DNA from: Candidatus Melainabacteria bacterium
Lineage (GTDB): Bacteria > Cyanobacteriota > Vampirovibrionia > Obscuribacterales > Obscuribacteraceae
Assembly: GCA_027451745.1 (NCBI GenBank)
Contig: DAIDIP010000008.1
Location: 51,721 to 115,720 of the forward strand
DNA length: 64,000 bases
Reading direction: 5' to 3'
The notes beneath the pieces were generated by a model, which saw nothing but the letters and a program-made list of their open reading frames with translations, was not told the origin of the DNA and did no database searches. Below, one piece after another: positions 25,287 through 33,385 of the stretch. Made by a program: the position numbers and the translations under genes. Each line of letters starts with the position of its first letter. Position 1 is the stretch's first letter.

Positions 25287-27695
25287 GTGCCCGACTTGAA
25301 TAATACTGTTTTTCCTGTCATTCCTTTGCGAGACGTCGTTGTCTTTCCGCAAATGGTGCAAGCTTTGTTTGTCAGTCGGCCTAAGTCTATCGCTGCACTT
25401 GAACAAGCTCTTTTGCGAGATGACCGTTTGGTTGTACTGGTAGCTCAAAAAGATCCTGAAACCGAAGAGCCAAAAGTGGGCGATATGTACCAAATTGGTA
25501 CTCTAGCTGAAGTAATGCAAATGCTAAAGCTACCCGATGGTACGGTCAAAGCACTGGTGGAAGGTTCTAGTCGAGTTAGTATCGATTTAATAACAGACGA
25601 TCAAAATGTCTTTAATGCCAAAATTACAGGACAGGAAGAAACGACTGATGAAGAGCTGTCCACTAAAACTTTAGTACGAGTCACAGTCGAAAAATTTGAA
25701 CAATTTGTCAAAACTACAAAGAAAATAAATCCAGAAAGTTTGCTTGCTGTCTCTGGTATTGGTCAGCCTGGAAGATTAGCAGATATTATTGCCACTTATT
25801 TGGGCTTAGACTTAAATGAAAGACAACACTGCTTAGAAATAATAGATAGCACCCAAAGACTTGAATATGTTAGTCATCTTTTATCGCGCGAATTAGAATT
25901 AGCTGAGTTAGAACAACAAATTCACGATAGAGTACGCTTTAATTTGGAAAAAACGCAAAGAGAATACTATTTGCGCGAAAAATTACGCATTATCCAAGAT
26001 GAATTGAATTCAGATGGCGAACAAACAGGCGAAATAGCCGAATACAAACAAAAAATTGCCAAGGCCAAAATAACTGGTATAGCTTTAGATAAAGCTCAAA
26101 AAGAATTGCAACGTTTAGAAAAAATGATGCCCCAAAGTGCTGAAGCAGGCGTAATACGAACCTATCTAGATACACTGGTAAGCCTTCCTTGGGGCAAACG
26201 TTCACGCGAGGTTATCAACTTAGATCGCGCTGAAAAAATTCTTGAAGAAAAACACTATGGTCTAAATAAAGTAAAAGAACGAATTTTAGAGTACTTAGCT
26301 GTACGCAAATTATCCAAACAACCATCAGGAACAATTCTTTGTCTTGTGGGACCACCAGGCGTTGGCAAGACTAGCTTAGTTAAGTCCATAGCTAGCGCCA
26401 TGAATCGTGAATTTGCTCGCATTAGCCTTGGCGGTGTAAATGACGAAGCAGAAATTCGCGGACACAGACGTACTTATATTGGTTCCATGCCAGGTCGCAT
26501 TATTCAATCGCTAAAACAAGTTGGCACTAAAAATCCAGTTATTTTGCTTGATGAAATTGAAAAAATGACCCGCAATTATATGGGTGATCCAACTGCAGCC
26601 ATGTTAGAAGTTCTAGATCCTGATCAAAACGAAAATTTTACTGATCATTATCTAGATGTTCCTTTTAGTTTGCGTGAAGTAGTTTTTGTTGCTACCGCCA
26701 ACTCGCTAGATAATGTTCCACGCCCACTTTATGACCGTTTGGAGATTTTGCGCATTTCTGGCTATACAGAAGAAGAAAAATTAGCCATTGCCGAACAACA
26801 TATTGTGCCAAAGACTCTCAAAAAACACGGTCTTACCGAAAAGCAATTAAAAATAAGCGATCAAGCCATACGCAAAATAATTCAAGAATACACGCGAGAA
26901 GCTGGTGTACGCTCATTAGAACGCAATATTGCTGCTATATGTCGCAAAGTAGCAAGCGAAATAGTTAGAGACAAAACCACCACTGTGCGCGTAATGCCAA
27001 ATATGTTGAGCAAATATCTTGGCCCAGCAAAAATACAAAGAGATCTTGAAGTTAAAGGTCCACAAATTGGTGTTGTTACAGGCTTAGCCTGGACAGAAAT
27101 GGGTGGTGAAACATTAGCTGTTGAAGTTAATACAATGCCTGGTAAAGGCAAACTTCAGCTAACCGGTCAGTTGGGTGACGTGATGAAAGAATCAGCCCAG
27201 GCTGCTTTTAGCTATATTAGAAGTCATGCTAGCCAATTTGGTATCAAATCAGATTTTCAAGATAATTTTGATATACATATTCATATTCCTGAAGGTGCCA
27301 CACCTAAAGATGGGCCATCTGCTGGTATTGCACTAACTATTGCTTTAATTTCTGCTATGACCAAGCGTCCTGTGCGCGCCAGCTTAGCAATGACTGGTGA
27401 AATTACTTTACGTGGCAATATTCTAGGTATTGGTGGCTTAAAAGAAAAAGTGCTAGCAGCAATAAGAGCTGGCATTAAAACAGTGATTTATCCACGCGCA
27501 AACGAAAAGGATTTACAAGAAATACCTGATTATGTCCATAAACAATTAGACATGATTCCGGTTGGTCATTTAGACGAAGTGCTCAATATTGCCTTCAAAG
27601 ACAAAACAAAATCTACACGTTCGGGTGCCGGACGCAATACAAGCCGCCAAACTGCTCGCCAAGCAACTAAACGTAGTGCTTTAAGCTCACGATAA
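25287..27695 (+). CDS. lon: ATP-dependent Lon protease
   Basis: An 802-residue protein of typical length. It has a Lon N-domain (about 5-200; FPVIPLRDVVVFP), a coiled-coil, an AAA+ module with GPPGVGKTSLVKSIA and VILLDEIEKM, and the protease domain with catalytic Ser in PKDGPSAGIALT and Lys in GGLKEKVLAAIRAGI. It starts at GTG 2 bp after clpX. The C-terminal tail (about 775-802) is basic and Ser/Thr/Arg-rich (GAGRNTSRQTARQATKRSA), longer than in many Lons, and could help nucleic-acid contact. Lon degrades misfolded and regulatory proteins. Confidence 0.97.
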   Translation: MPDLNNTVFPVIPLRDVVVFPQMVQALFVSRPKSIAALEQALLRDDRLVVLVAQKDPETEEPKVGDMYQIGTLAEVMQMLKLPDGTVKALVEGSSRVSIDLITDDQNVFNAKITGQEETTDEELSTKTLVRVTVEKFEQFVKTTKKINPESLLAVSGIGQPGRLADIIATYLGLDLNERQHCLEIIDSTQRLEYVSHLLSRELELAELEQQIHDRVRFNLEKTQREYYLREKLRIIQDELNSDGEQTGEIAEYKQKIAKAKITGIALDKAQKELQRLEKMMPQSAEAGVIRTYLDTLVSLPWGKRSREVINLDRAEKILEEKHYGLNKVKERILEYLAVRKLSKQPSGTILCLVGPPGVGKTSLVKSIASAMNREFARISLGGVNDEAEIRGHRRTYIGSMPGRIIQSLKQVGTKNPVILLDEIEKMTRNYMGDPTAAMLEVLDPDQNENFTDHYLDVPFSLREVVFVATANSLDNVPRPLYDRLEILRISGYTEEEKLAIAEQHIVPKTLKKHGLTEKQLKISDQAIRKIIQEYTREAGVRSLERNIAAICRKVASEIVRDKTTTVRVMPNMLSKYLGPAKIQRDLEVKGPQIGVVTGLAWTEMGGETLAVEVNTMPGKGKLQLTGQLGDVMKESAQAAFSYIRSHASQFGIKSDFQDNFDIHIHIPEGATPKDGPSAGIALTIALISAMTKRPVRASLAMTGEITLRGNILGIGGLKEKVLAAIRAGIKTVIYPRANEKDLQEIPDYVHKQLDMIPVGHLDEVLNIAFKDKTKSTRSGAGRNTSRQTARQATKRSALSSR

Positions 27696-27728
27696 ATTGC
27701 GCTATTGGTCCTCGATCTTAACTAGTGA

Positions 27729-27896
27729 CGTTTTTTGCCAAATCCAGTGTCTGGTTCTGCTTTAGGCAATAAATTAGAAGCTTTAAAAGGAAATCGCATT
27801 GGTCAATACAGCGTCCGAATTAATGATCAATGGCGCATTTGTTTCGAATGAAAGAATGACGGTGTGTACAACGTAGAAATAGTCGATTACCACTAA
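27729..27896 (+). pseudogene. higB: Decayed HigB toxin (C-terminal part with an internal TGA)
   Basis: Translation gives the HigB C-terminus: GNKLEALKGNRIGQYSVRIN then DQWRICFE, a TGA at 27849-27851, then KNDGVYNVEIVDYH and TAA at 27894. In HigB proteins the TGA position is usually Trp, so a TGG-to-TGA change is likely. The N-terminal ~40 residues are missing. TGA is used as a normal stop by other genes here, so recoding is unlikely. The intact higA antitoxin follows 9 bp later. The toxin is presumably dead. Confidence 0.85.
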
Positions 27897-27905
27897 GGAA
27901 TATAA

Positions 27906-28202
27906 ATGACAAAAGTAAAAAAGTTAGCACCCATTCACCCTGGGGAAATTTTAAGAGAAGATTTTATGACTCCTATGGATCTGAGTATGAATAAACTCGC
28001 GCTATGTCTGCGTGTTCCGGTTACTCGTATTGCCGAAATTGTTCACGAGCGACGCTCTATTAGTGTCGATACTGCTATGCGTTTAGCAACTTTCTTTGGC
28101 ACGACGCCAAAATTTTGGTTGAATTTACAGCAAGCCTATGACTTAGCCATTGCGCAAGACAAGTTTGAAGAAGAAATCCGCAGAGAAGTAAAGCCATTGT
28201 GA
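27906..28202 (+). CDS. higA: HigA-family antitoxin
   Basis: A 98-residue XRE-type protein. IHPGEILREDFMTPMDLSMN is the HigA opening, followed by the HTH (NKLALCLRVPVTRIAEIVHERRSI) and WLNLQQAYDLAIA. In HigBA loci it binds HigB and represses the operon. AAGGAAT precedes the ATG. The adjacent toxin gene is a pseudogene, so this antitoxin is orphaned here and may still act as a repressor or neutralise related toxins. Confidence 0.93.
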   Translation: MTKVKKLAPIHPGEILREDFMTPMDLSMNKLALCLRVPVTRIAEIVHERRSISVDTAMRLATFFGTTPKFWLNLQQAYDLAIAQDKFEEEIRREVKPL

Positions 28203-28333
28203 AAGCTAGTTAGCAGCATTCATTTTGTTCGCTAATTACATGAAAAAGCACACTTTCACTGCTATGATCTTATTAGCTTCATTGTATGGATGATCAGATT
28301 AATTAATGAACATCTAGCGATAAAGGAGTGCTT

Positions 28334-29695
28334 ATGCTTGATAACAAAAAAACAAATAATAACAAGTATAAAAGCCCCAATCGCTCAGTCTCAGACAAAA
28401 CTAAGCACTATCTTGATTTAGATGCCCAATATGTCAATCCTGTACTTGATCGCTATACAGACATTGTCGCTGTCCGTGGTAAAGGCGCCTACGTTTATGA
28501 TGTAAATGGCGATGCTTTTTTAGATTTAGGTAGTGGCATTGCGGTAAATAGCCTTGGGCACTGCCATCCTGCCGTTGTTTCTGCCATTCAAGAACAAGCC
28601 GCTGAACTTATACATACTTCGGTCACAACACATCACGTTCGTTATATTGAATTAGCGCAAAAACTGGCTGAAATTTCTCCTGGCAATTTAGATTCTGTTT
28701 TTCTATCCAATAGTGGCGCCGAAGCGCTTGAAGGAGCAGTAAAATTAGCCCGCTATGTTACTGGGCGCCCAGCTCTAATTAATTTCCGAGGTTCTTTTCA
28801 TGGTCGCACTTTATTGTCCGTTGCTCTTACAACTTCCAAATTATATTTTCGCGAACGCTTAGAACCACTTCCTGGTCCAATATATACGGCTCCTTTTCCT
28901 TATACTTTTAGATCGGCTTTTCCAAAAGATCCAAATGCTTGCGTCAAAGATTGTTTGCATCAATTACGCTTATTACTGCATCAATTTGTCGATCCTCAAC
29001 AAGTAGCGGCAATGATTATTGAGCCAATTCAAGGTGAGGGTGGTTATGTTGTACCACCACCAGGCTTTTTCTCCGAATTGAGAGAAATTACTTCTTCTCA
29101 CGGCATTTTGCTTATAGTTGATGAAGTGCAATCCGGCTTTTGTCGCACTGGCAAAATGTTTGCTATTGAACATGAAAACATTGTTCCGGATATTATGTTT
29201 GCTGCCAAAGGTATAGCTGGCGGGATGCCGCTCTCAGCAATAATCGCGAGCAAAGATTTAACCTCACAATGGAAACCCGCTCGCCACGGCTCCACATTTG
29301 GTGGCAATCCGGTTTCTTGTGCAGCTGCCCTAGCAACAATAAAAGTAATGCAAGAAGAAAAACTGGCTCAGCGAGCAGAAAAGCTTGGCAATCAAATGCT
29401 TGCCCGTTTAAAGAAATTTGCTGAAGGTCGCCAATATATTGGTGATGTACGCGGACGCGGATTGATGATAGGTATTGAATTTAATAGACCTGATGGTCAA
29501 CCAAGTAGACCTATCACCAAGCATGTTATGCAAAAATGTCTCGAAAACAAATTGCTCGTCATAAACTGTGGTGAACATGGACAAGTAATAAGGTTGATTC
29601 CCCCTTTAACAATTTCAGATTCTGAATTAGAAAAAGCATGTGAAATCCTTGAAAAAAGTATGGACATAAAAGAAGGAGAAATAATTCATGAGTAG
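28334..29695 (+). CDS. gabT: Class III aminotransferase, probable 4-aminobutyrate transaminase
   Basis: A 453-residue PLP enzyme. GHCHPAVVSAIQEQAAEL, IIEPIQGEGGYVVPPPGFF and VDEVQSGFCRTGKMFAIE are family motifs, and MFAAKGIAGGMPLSAII holds the PLP Lys. It shares motifs with ornithine and 4-aminobutyrate transaminases; pairing with an aldehyde dehydrogenase that overlaps its end by 8 bp favours GABA (or a similar omega-amine) degradation to succinate. The ATG at 28334 follows AAAGGAG; the earlier in-frame GTG is part of that site. Substrate is inferred. Confidence 0.85.
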   Translation: MLDNKKTNNNKYKSPNRSVSDKTKHYLDLDAQYVNPVLDRYTDIVAVRGKGAYVYDVNGDAFLDLGSGIAVNSLGHCHPAVVSAIQEQAAELIHTSVTTHHVRYIELAQKLAEISPGNLDSVFLSNSGAEALEGAVKLARYVTGRPALINFRGSFHGRTLLSVALTTSKLYFRERLEPLPGPIYTAPFPYTFRSAFPKDPNACVKDCLHQLRLLLHQFVDPQQVAAMIIEPIQGEGGYVVPPPGFFSELREITSSHGILLIVDEVQSGFCRTGKMFAIEHENIVPDIMFAAKGIAGGMPLSAIIASKDLTSQWKPARHGSTFGGNPVSCAAALATIKVMQEEKLAQRAEKLGNQMLARLKKFAEGRQYIGDVRGRGLMIGIEFNRPDGQPSRPITKHVMQKCLENKLLVINCGEHGQVIRLIPPLTISDSELEKACEILEKSMDIKEGEIIHE

Positions 29696-31235
29696 CACAG
29701 TAAGTAAGGTTTCCGGAGACAAAACTAATACTGGCAACAACGGTGCGGCTCGTACATACGATAATTATATTGACGGCAAATGGCAAAAAGCAGAAGGTGG
29801 AAAGACCTTCCCTAGCCTCAATCCTGCTAACAATAATGAAATAATAGGTCATTTTGCTGCATCTATAGAAGCTGATGTAGACAAAGCTGTAAAAGCGGCC
29901 GCTAAAGCTTTTCCTGCCTGGAAAAGAACCCCCGCTCCTCACCGTGGCGAGATACTTTTAAAAGCCGCCCATTTGCTTAAAGAACGCAAAGAAGAATTAG
30001 CCACATTGATGGTAAAAGAAATGGGCAAAGTTTTAAAAGAAGCACGTGGTGATGTGCAAGAAGCAATTGACATGGCTGAATATATGGCTGGCGAAGGTAG
30101 ACGCCTTTTAGGACATACTGTTCCATCCGAGTTACGCGATAAATTTGCTATGGCAGTACGTGCTCCAATTGGTGTAGTCGGTCTTATTACTCCTTGGAAT
30201 TTTCCCATGGCTATACCAAGTTGGAAATTATTTCCTGCTTTAATAGCTGGTAATACAGTCGTCCTAAAACCAGCTTCAGATACTCCTTTATGCGCCCTAA
30301 AACTAGTTGAAATCGTCATTGAAGCTGGAATACCTCCAGGCGTAGTTAATTTTATAACCGGACCGGGCGGAAAAATGGGTATGGCATTAGTTGATCATCC
30401 ACTTGTAAAAGCCATAAGTATTACCGGCTCAACAGAAGTAGGCAAAAAAGTAGCTGGGCGTTGCGGCGAACTTATGAAACGTATTTCTTGTGAACTTGGC
30501 GGTAAAAATGCCATATGTGTTATGGAAGATGGTGATGTTGAATTAGCCGCCGAAGGTGCTGTCTGGGGCGCGTTTGGCACAGCTGGTCAACGTTGTACCG
30601 CTGCTAGTCGTATCATTATTCATAAAAAACGTTATGAAGAATTCAAAAAAGTATTTTTAGCAAAAGTAAAAGCTCTAAGACTAGGCAGTGGGCTCGACCC
30701 AAATGTTGCTGTCGGTCCGGTCATTAACAAGTCTCAGCTAAAAAGCATAAATGATTATGTTGAAATCGGCAAAAAAGAAGGAGCAACCCTACTTTATGGC
30801 GGCAATATTGTCGCCGGTGAATTAGAAAGCGGCTGCTTCCATGAACCAACCATATTTGCTGATGTTAAAGCAAATATGCGTATTGCTCAAGAAGAAATTT
30901 TTGGACCAGTAACTGCGCTCATTCCAGTAAACGATTATGCTGAGGCGATAGAAGTGGCTAACGGTACTCCGTATGGGCTATCTTTATCCATGTATACACA
31001 AGACGTTAATCAAGCATTTAGAGCTATGGATGATCTAGAATCGGGAATTGTTTATATCAATGCACCTACAATTGGCGCAGAAATTCAATTACCGTTTGGC
31101 GGTGTTAAACAAACAGGCAATGGGCATCGTGAAGCCGGTATTACTGCCATTGACCAATTTACAGAATGGAAATCAATTTACGTAGATTATTCTGGACGTT
31201 TGCAAAAAGCCCAAATTGATCTTCCTTCCAAGTAA
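29688..31235 (+). CDS. NAD(P)-dependent aldehyde dehydrogenase, probable succinate-semialdehyde type
   Basis: A 515-residue ALDH. The general-base Glu is in SCELGGKNA, the nucleophile Cys in GTAGQRCTAASR, cofactor contacts in GLITPWNFPMAIP and ITGSTEVGKKV, and EEIFGPVTALIPV is near the end. It overlaps the aminotransferase stop, so the two make one unit. Oxidation of succinic semialdehyde (GabD role) is inferred from this pairing; other semialdehydes are possible. An N-terminal extension of about 20 residues is present. Confidence 0.85.
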   Translation: MSSTVSKVSGDKTNTGNNGAARTYDNYIDGKWQKAEGGKTFPSLNPANNNEIIGHFAASIEADVDKAVKAAAKAFPAWKRTPAPHRGEILLKAAHLLKERKEELATLMVKEMGKVLKEARGDVQEAIDMAEYMAGEGRRLLGHTVPSELRDKFAMAVRAPIGVVGLITPWNFPMAIPSWKLFPALIAGNTVVLKPASDTPLCALKLVEIVIEAGIPPGVVNFITGPGGKMGMALVDHPLVKAISITGSTEVGKKVAGRCGELMKRISCELGGKNAICVMEDGDVELAAEGAVWGAFGTAGQRCTAASRIIIHKKRYEEFKKVFLAKVKALRLGSGLDPNVAVGPVINKSQLKSINDYVEIGKKEGATLLYGGNIVAGELESGCFHEPTIFADVKANMRIAQEEIFGPVTALIPVNDYAEAIEVANGTPYGLSLSMYTQDVNQAFRAMDDLESGIVYINAPTIGAEIQLPFGGVKQTGNGHREAGITAIDQFTEWKSIYVDYSGRLQKAQIDLPSK

Positions 31236-31260
31236 AGAATGAAGCGAACGGAGTGCTTAT
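31235..31260 (+). repeat. 26-bp direct repeat, copy 1 of 2
   Basis: This 26-bp sequence recurs at 31348-31373, spanning the spacer between the aldehyde and acyl-CoA dehydrogenase genes. Both copies end in GGAGTGCTTAT; a similar GGAGTGCTTATG is the ribosome site and start of the aminotransferase at 28325-28336. Perfect identity between the two copies suggests recent duplication. Confidence 0.85.
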
Positions 31261-31375
31261 GAATAACGGAACGAATTGCAGCGAAGCGAAGGGCGCCGAT
31301 AAGTACGAGGCGTCCAAAGCGAAGCGTGTTAACGCACGGAGAGAGCGAAGAATGAAGCGAACGGAGTGCTTATAA
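31259..31375 (+). CDS. Possible 38-codon leader ORF in the repeat-bearing spacer
   Basis: ATG at 31259 sits 5-6 nt after GGAG and reads MNNGTNCSEAKGADKYEASK and so on, ending RRMKRTECL just before the acyl-CoA dehydrogenase ATG (31377). The peptide is very basic with repeated E/A/K/R. The stop and the next start are one base apart, so coupled translation is possible. It may instead be a repeat element by chance open in this frame. Confidence 0.3.
   Translation: MNNGTNCSEAKGADKYEASKAKRVNARRERRMKRTECL
31348..31373 (+). repeat. 26-bp direct repeat, copy 2 of 2
   Basis: Identical to 31235-31260. It places GGAGTG 11-12 nt before the acyl-CoA dehydrogenase ATG and so supplies its ribosome site. 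The stretch between the copies is purine-rich on the plus strand with GCGAAGCGAAG and CGAGGCGTCC. Confidence 0.85.
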
Positions 31376-31376
31376 T

Positions 31377-32534
31377 ATGAACTTTGACTTCACCCCAGAA
31401 CAAATTGCCATGAGAGACCATGTTAGAGCTTTCGCTCTAAGAGAAATAGCTCCTAAAGTAAGAGAGAATGATCGCAACTGTCACTTTGACTGGGATATAG
31501 CAAAAAAGATATTCGCCGAAGGTTTTCTTGGCTGTCCAATTCCTGAACAATATGGCGGTCTTGGTCAAGACTACGTATCCTATGGTCTTCTTACCGAAGA
31601 AATCAATCGTGTTTGTTCTTCTACTAGAACTTTATTCTCAGTCCAAACCTCTTTAGTTGCTCTTACAATTCTTCATTGGGGCACTGAAGAACAAAAGAAA
31701 CATTACTTGCCTAAACTCTGCAATGGAGAATTTATTGGTTGTTATGGACTTACTGAGCCAGAAGCTGGCAGCGATGCTGGTAATCAACAAACACGTGCCA
31801 AAAAAGATGGCAATGATTATATATTGTCTGGTCAAAAAGTATGGATATCTTGTGGCACTATTGCTAGCCATGCCATAATTTTTGCCACTGTCGATCCAGA
31901 ACTAAAACACAAAGGTATAACCTGTTTTATTGTCGATACAAAAACACCTGGTTTCTCTGCCAGAGCCATTAAAGGCAAATTAGGCTTAAGAGCATCTGAC
32001 ACTGCCGAATTATTTTTAGACAACGTCAGAGTGCCAGCCAGCAACATTTTAGGCGAAGTAGGGCAAGGTTTTAAAATAGCCATGTCCGCCTTAGACAATG
32101 GTCGCTTTTCAGTCGCTGCCGGTTCCACAGGACTTCTCCATGGCTGCATAGATGCTTGTACTCAATATGCAATGCAAAGAAAAACTTTCGGTAAAGTAAT
32201 TGGTGAACATCAACAAATACAAGCCATGATTGCTGATATGGTCACTGATTACGAAGCAGGACAATTACTTTATTTGCGCTCTGCCCATTTAAAAAATAAA
32301 AGCATTCGCAATACACGTGAAACATCCATTGCTAAATATTTCTGCGCCGAAGCAGTAAACCGCGCTGCTCATAACGCCGTACAAATATTTGGCGGTTACG
32401 GCTACTCAGACGAATACCCAGTTGAACGATATTTCCGTGACGCAAAAGTATTGAATATATACGAAGGTACCCGCGAAATTCAACGCTTAATTATTGCCAT
32501 GGATGCTTTAGGTATAAGAAAAGCCAATGGCTAA
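31377..32534 (+). CDS. Acyl-CoA dehydrogenase
   Basis: A 385-residue FAD enzyme. YGLTEPEAGSDAG (about 120-135), KVWISCG, the flavin region RKTFGKVIGEHQ, and IFGGYGYSDEYPVER with IYEGTREIQ, where the Glu is the catalytic base of short-chain enzymes, all match. It oxidises an acyl-CoA to the 2-enoyl form and passes electrons to ETF. Chain length cannot be read from the sequence; the pattern is closest to short- or medium-chain (butyryl-type) enzymes. It follows the GABA pair but is separated by the 141-bp repeat spacer. Confidence 0.92.
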   Translation: MNFDFTPEQIAMRDHVRAFALREIAPKVRENDRNCHFDWDIAKKIFAEGFLGCPIPEQYGGLGQDYVSYGLLTEEINRVCSSTRTLFSVQTSLVALTILHWGTEEQKKHYLPKLCNGEFIGCYGLTEPEAGSDAGNQQTRAKKDGNDYILSGQKVWISCGTIASHAIIFATVDPELKHKGITCFIVDTKTPGFSARAIKGKLGLRASDTAELFLDNVRVPASNILGEVGQGFKIAMSALDNGRFSVAAGSTGLLHGCIDACTQYAMQRKTFGKVIGEHQQIQAMIADMVTDYEAGQLLYLRSAHLKNKSIRNTRETSIAKYFCAEAVNRAAHNAVQIFGGYGYSDEYPVERYFRDAKVLNIYEGTREIQRLIIAMDALGIRKANG

Positions 32535-32580
32535 TCTGGCAAAGCAAAAAAGATCAGTCAAGCACAACCCTTTTAGAAGA

Positions 32581-32714
32581 GTACCGAAAATGTACCTTTT
32601 CGGATCAGTTGTGGCTGTTGCTAATGTTTTATTTCTGCTCAAATCAAGTAAGCATGCCAATTAATAACATTCACTTTATCAAAGCAAAGAGTTCTCCAAT
32701 ATTATTTTCGGTAC
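32581..32714. repeat. 11-bp inverted repeat bracketing a 134-bp spacer element
   Basis: GTACCGAAAAT (32581-32591) is mirrored by ATTTTCGGTAC (32704-32714). The left copy also forms a local hairpin CCGAAAA/TTTTCGG (32584-32603) that could terminate the acyl-CoA dehydrogenase transcript, although no T run follows. The bracketed stretch is gene-free and resembles a MITE-sized unit, which I cannot confirm. Confidence 0.4.
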
Positions 32715-32727
32715 AGTTTAGAAGCTC

Positions 32728-32961
32728 TCATGCACTTTTCTCTAATTCGCTAGCCTCTTGTCTTAACCGCTCTACTACCCAAGCTCTACACATAACTCCA
32801 TAAGGTATTCGCTTATGAGCAGCTATGCGCAGTAACAAATCCATGATCTCTTCATCAGCGCGAAATTGAACGATACCACGATCTATTACCCTTTGTCTGG
32901 CTGCCAACTGAGTTTTTTCTGCTCGTTCATGGGTACTAATTTTCTTTTTAGTTGCTTTCAT
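32728..32961 (-). CDS. BrnA-like antitoxin
   Basis: A 77-residue charged protein. A basic N-terminus is followed by VIDRGIVQFRADEEIMDLLL and PYGVMCRAWVVERLRQEAS, a ribbon-helix-helix-like pattern (short strand then two helices) as in BrnA/CopG antitoxins. Its start overlaps the toxin-like gene stop by 4 bp, in toxin-then-antitoxin order, as in BrnTA loci. Divergent from classical BrnA, so tentative. Confidence 0.6.
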   Translation of the reverse strand: MKATKKKISTHERAEKTQLAARQRVIDRGIVQFRADEEIMDLLLRIAAHKRIPYGVMCRAWVVERLRQEASELEKSA

Positions 32962-33230
32962 TTTCGTACTCTATTTCTAAAAATTATTCTATTATGATTA
33001 GTAGCATCATCAGCATGAAAAACATGCTCAATTTGATTGTCGTCAAAATATTCAACGCCAATCTCAAGCAATCGATCATTTGAAGTAAAACCAATAAACA
33101 TTAAGCGTTCATTGCCTCTTACGCTTGGTGGTAATTCTTCCCATATCCCTGTTCCTATTACTTCATCAACATTAGCAATAGATACACCATGTCGGTTGAG
33201 CGAATCAAAATTATAAGTTAGTCTGTACAT
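32958..33230 (-). CDS. BrnT-like toxin
   Basis: A 90-residue protein. NFDSLNRHGVSIANVDEVI matches the 'W....NR.KHGVSFEEA' opening of BrnT toxins, ERLMFIGFTSNDRLLEIGVEYF fits 'R...IG.S..GR.L.V', and HVFHADDATNHNRIIF stands where BrnT has 'RIISAR.AT..E'. BrnT is a RelE-fold ribonuclease. Several canonical residues differ, so it may be a distant member or inactive. It overlaps the BrnA-like gene by 4 bp. Confidence 0.6.
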   Translation of the reverse strand: MYRLTYNFDSLNRHGVSIANVDEVIGTGIWEELPPSVRGNERLMFIGFTSNDRLLEIGVEYFDDNQIEHVFHADDATNHNRIIFRNRVRK

Positions 33231-33246
33231 TTTTATGATAGCATGA

Positions 33247-33259
33247 AGTACGCTGTACT
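33247..33259. promoter_or_regulatory. Candidate operator of the BrnTA-like pair
   Basis: AGTAC-GCT-GTACT is a perfect 5-bp inverted repeat 17 bp upstream of the toxin-like start. A second one, ACTGGT/ACCAGT, lies at 33314-33338. BrnTA operons are autoregulated, so such a site is expected; assignment is positional only. Confidence 0.3.
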
Positions 33260-33385
33260 ACAAGCATCTTATTGAAAAAATTGGGGGTATTCACCGCCCA
33301 TCAATATGATTAGACTGGTTATTATGACTATGACCAGTGACAATCATGTGACAAAGACGCCAAAACTAACTTTTTTATTGACGAT

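Noticed and set aside
27849..27851. TGA read as Trp in higB
   Set aside because: TGA is used as a true stop by several intact genes here (for example yqeK and the adhesin gene), and higB is also truncated at its N-terminus.
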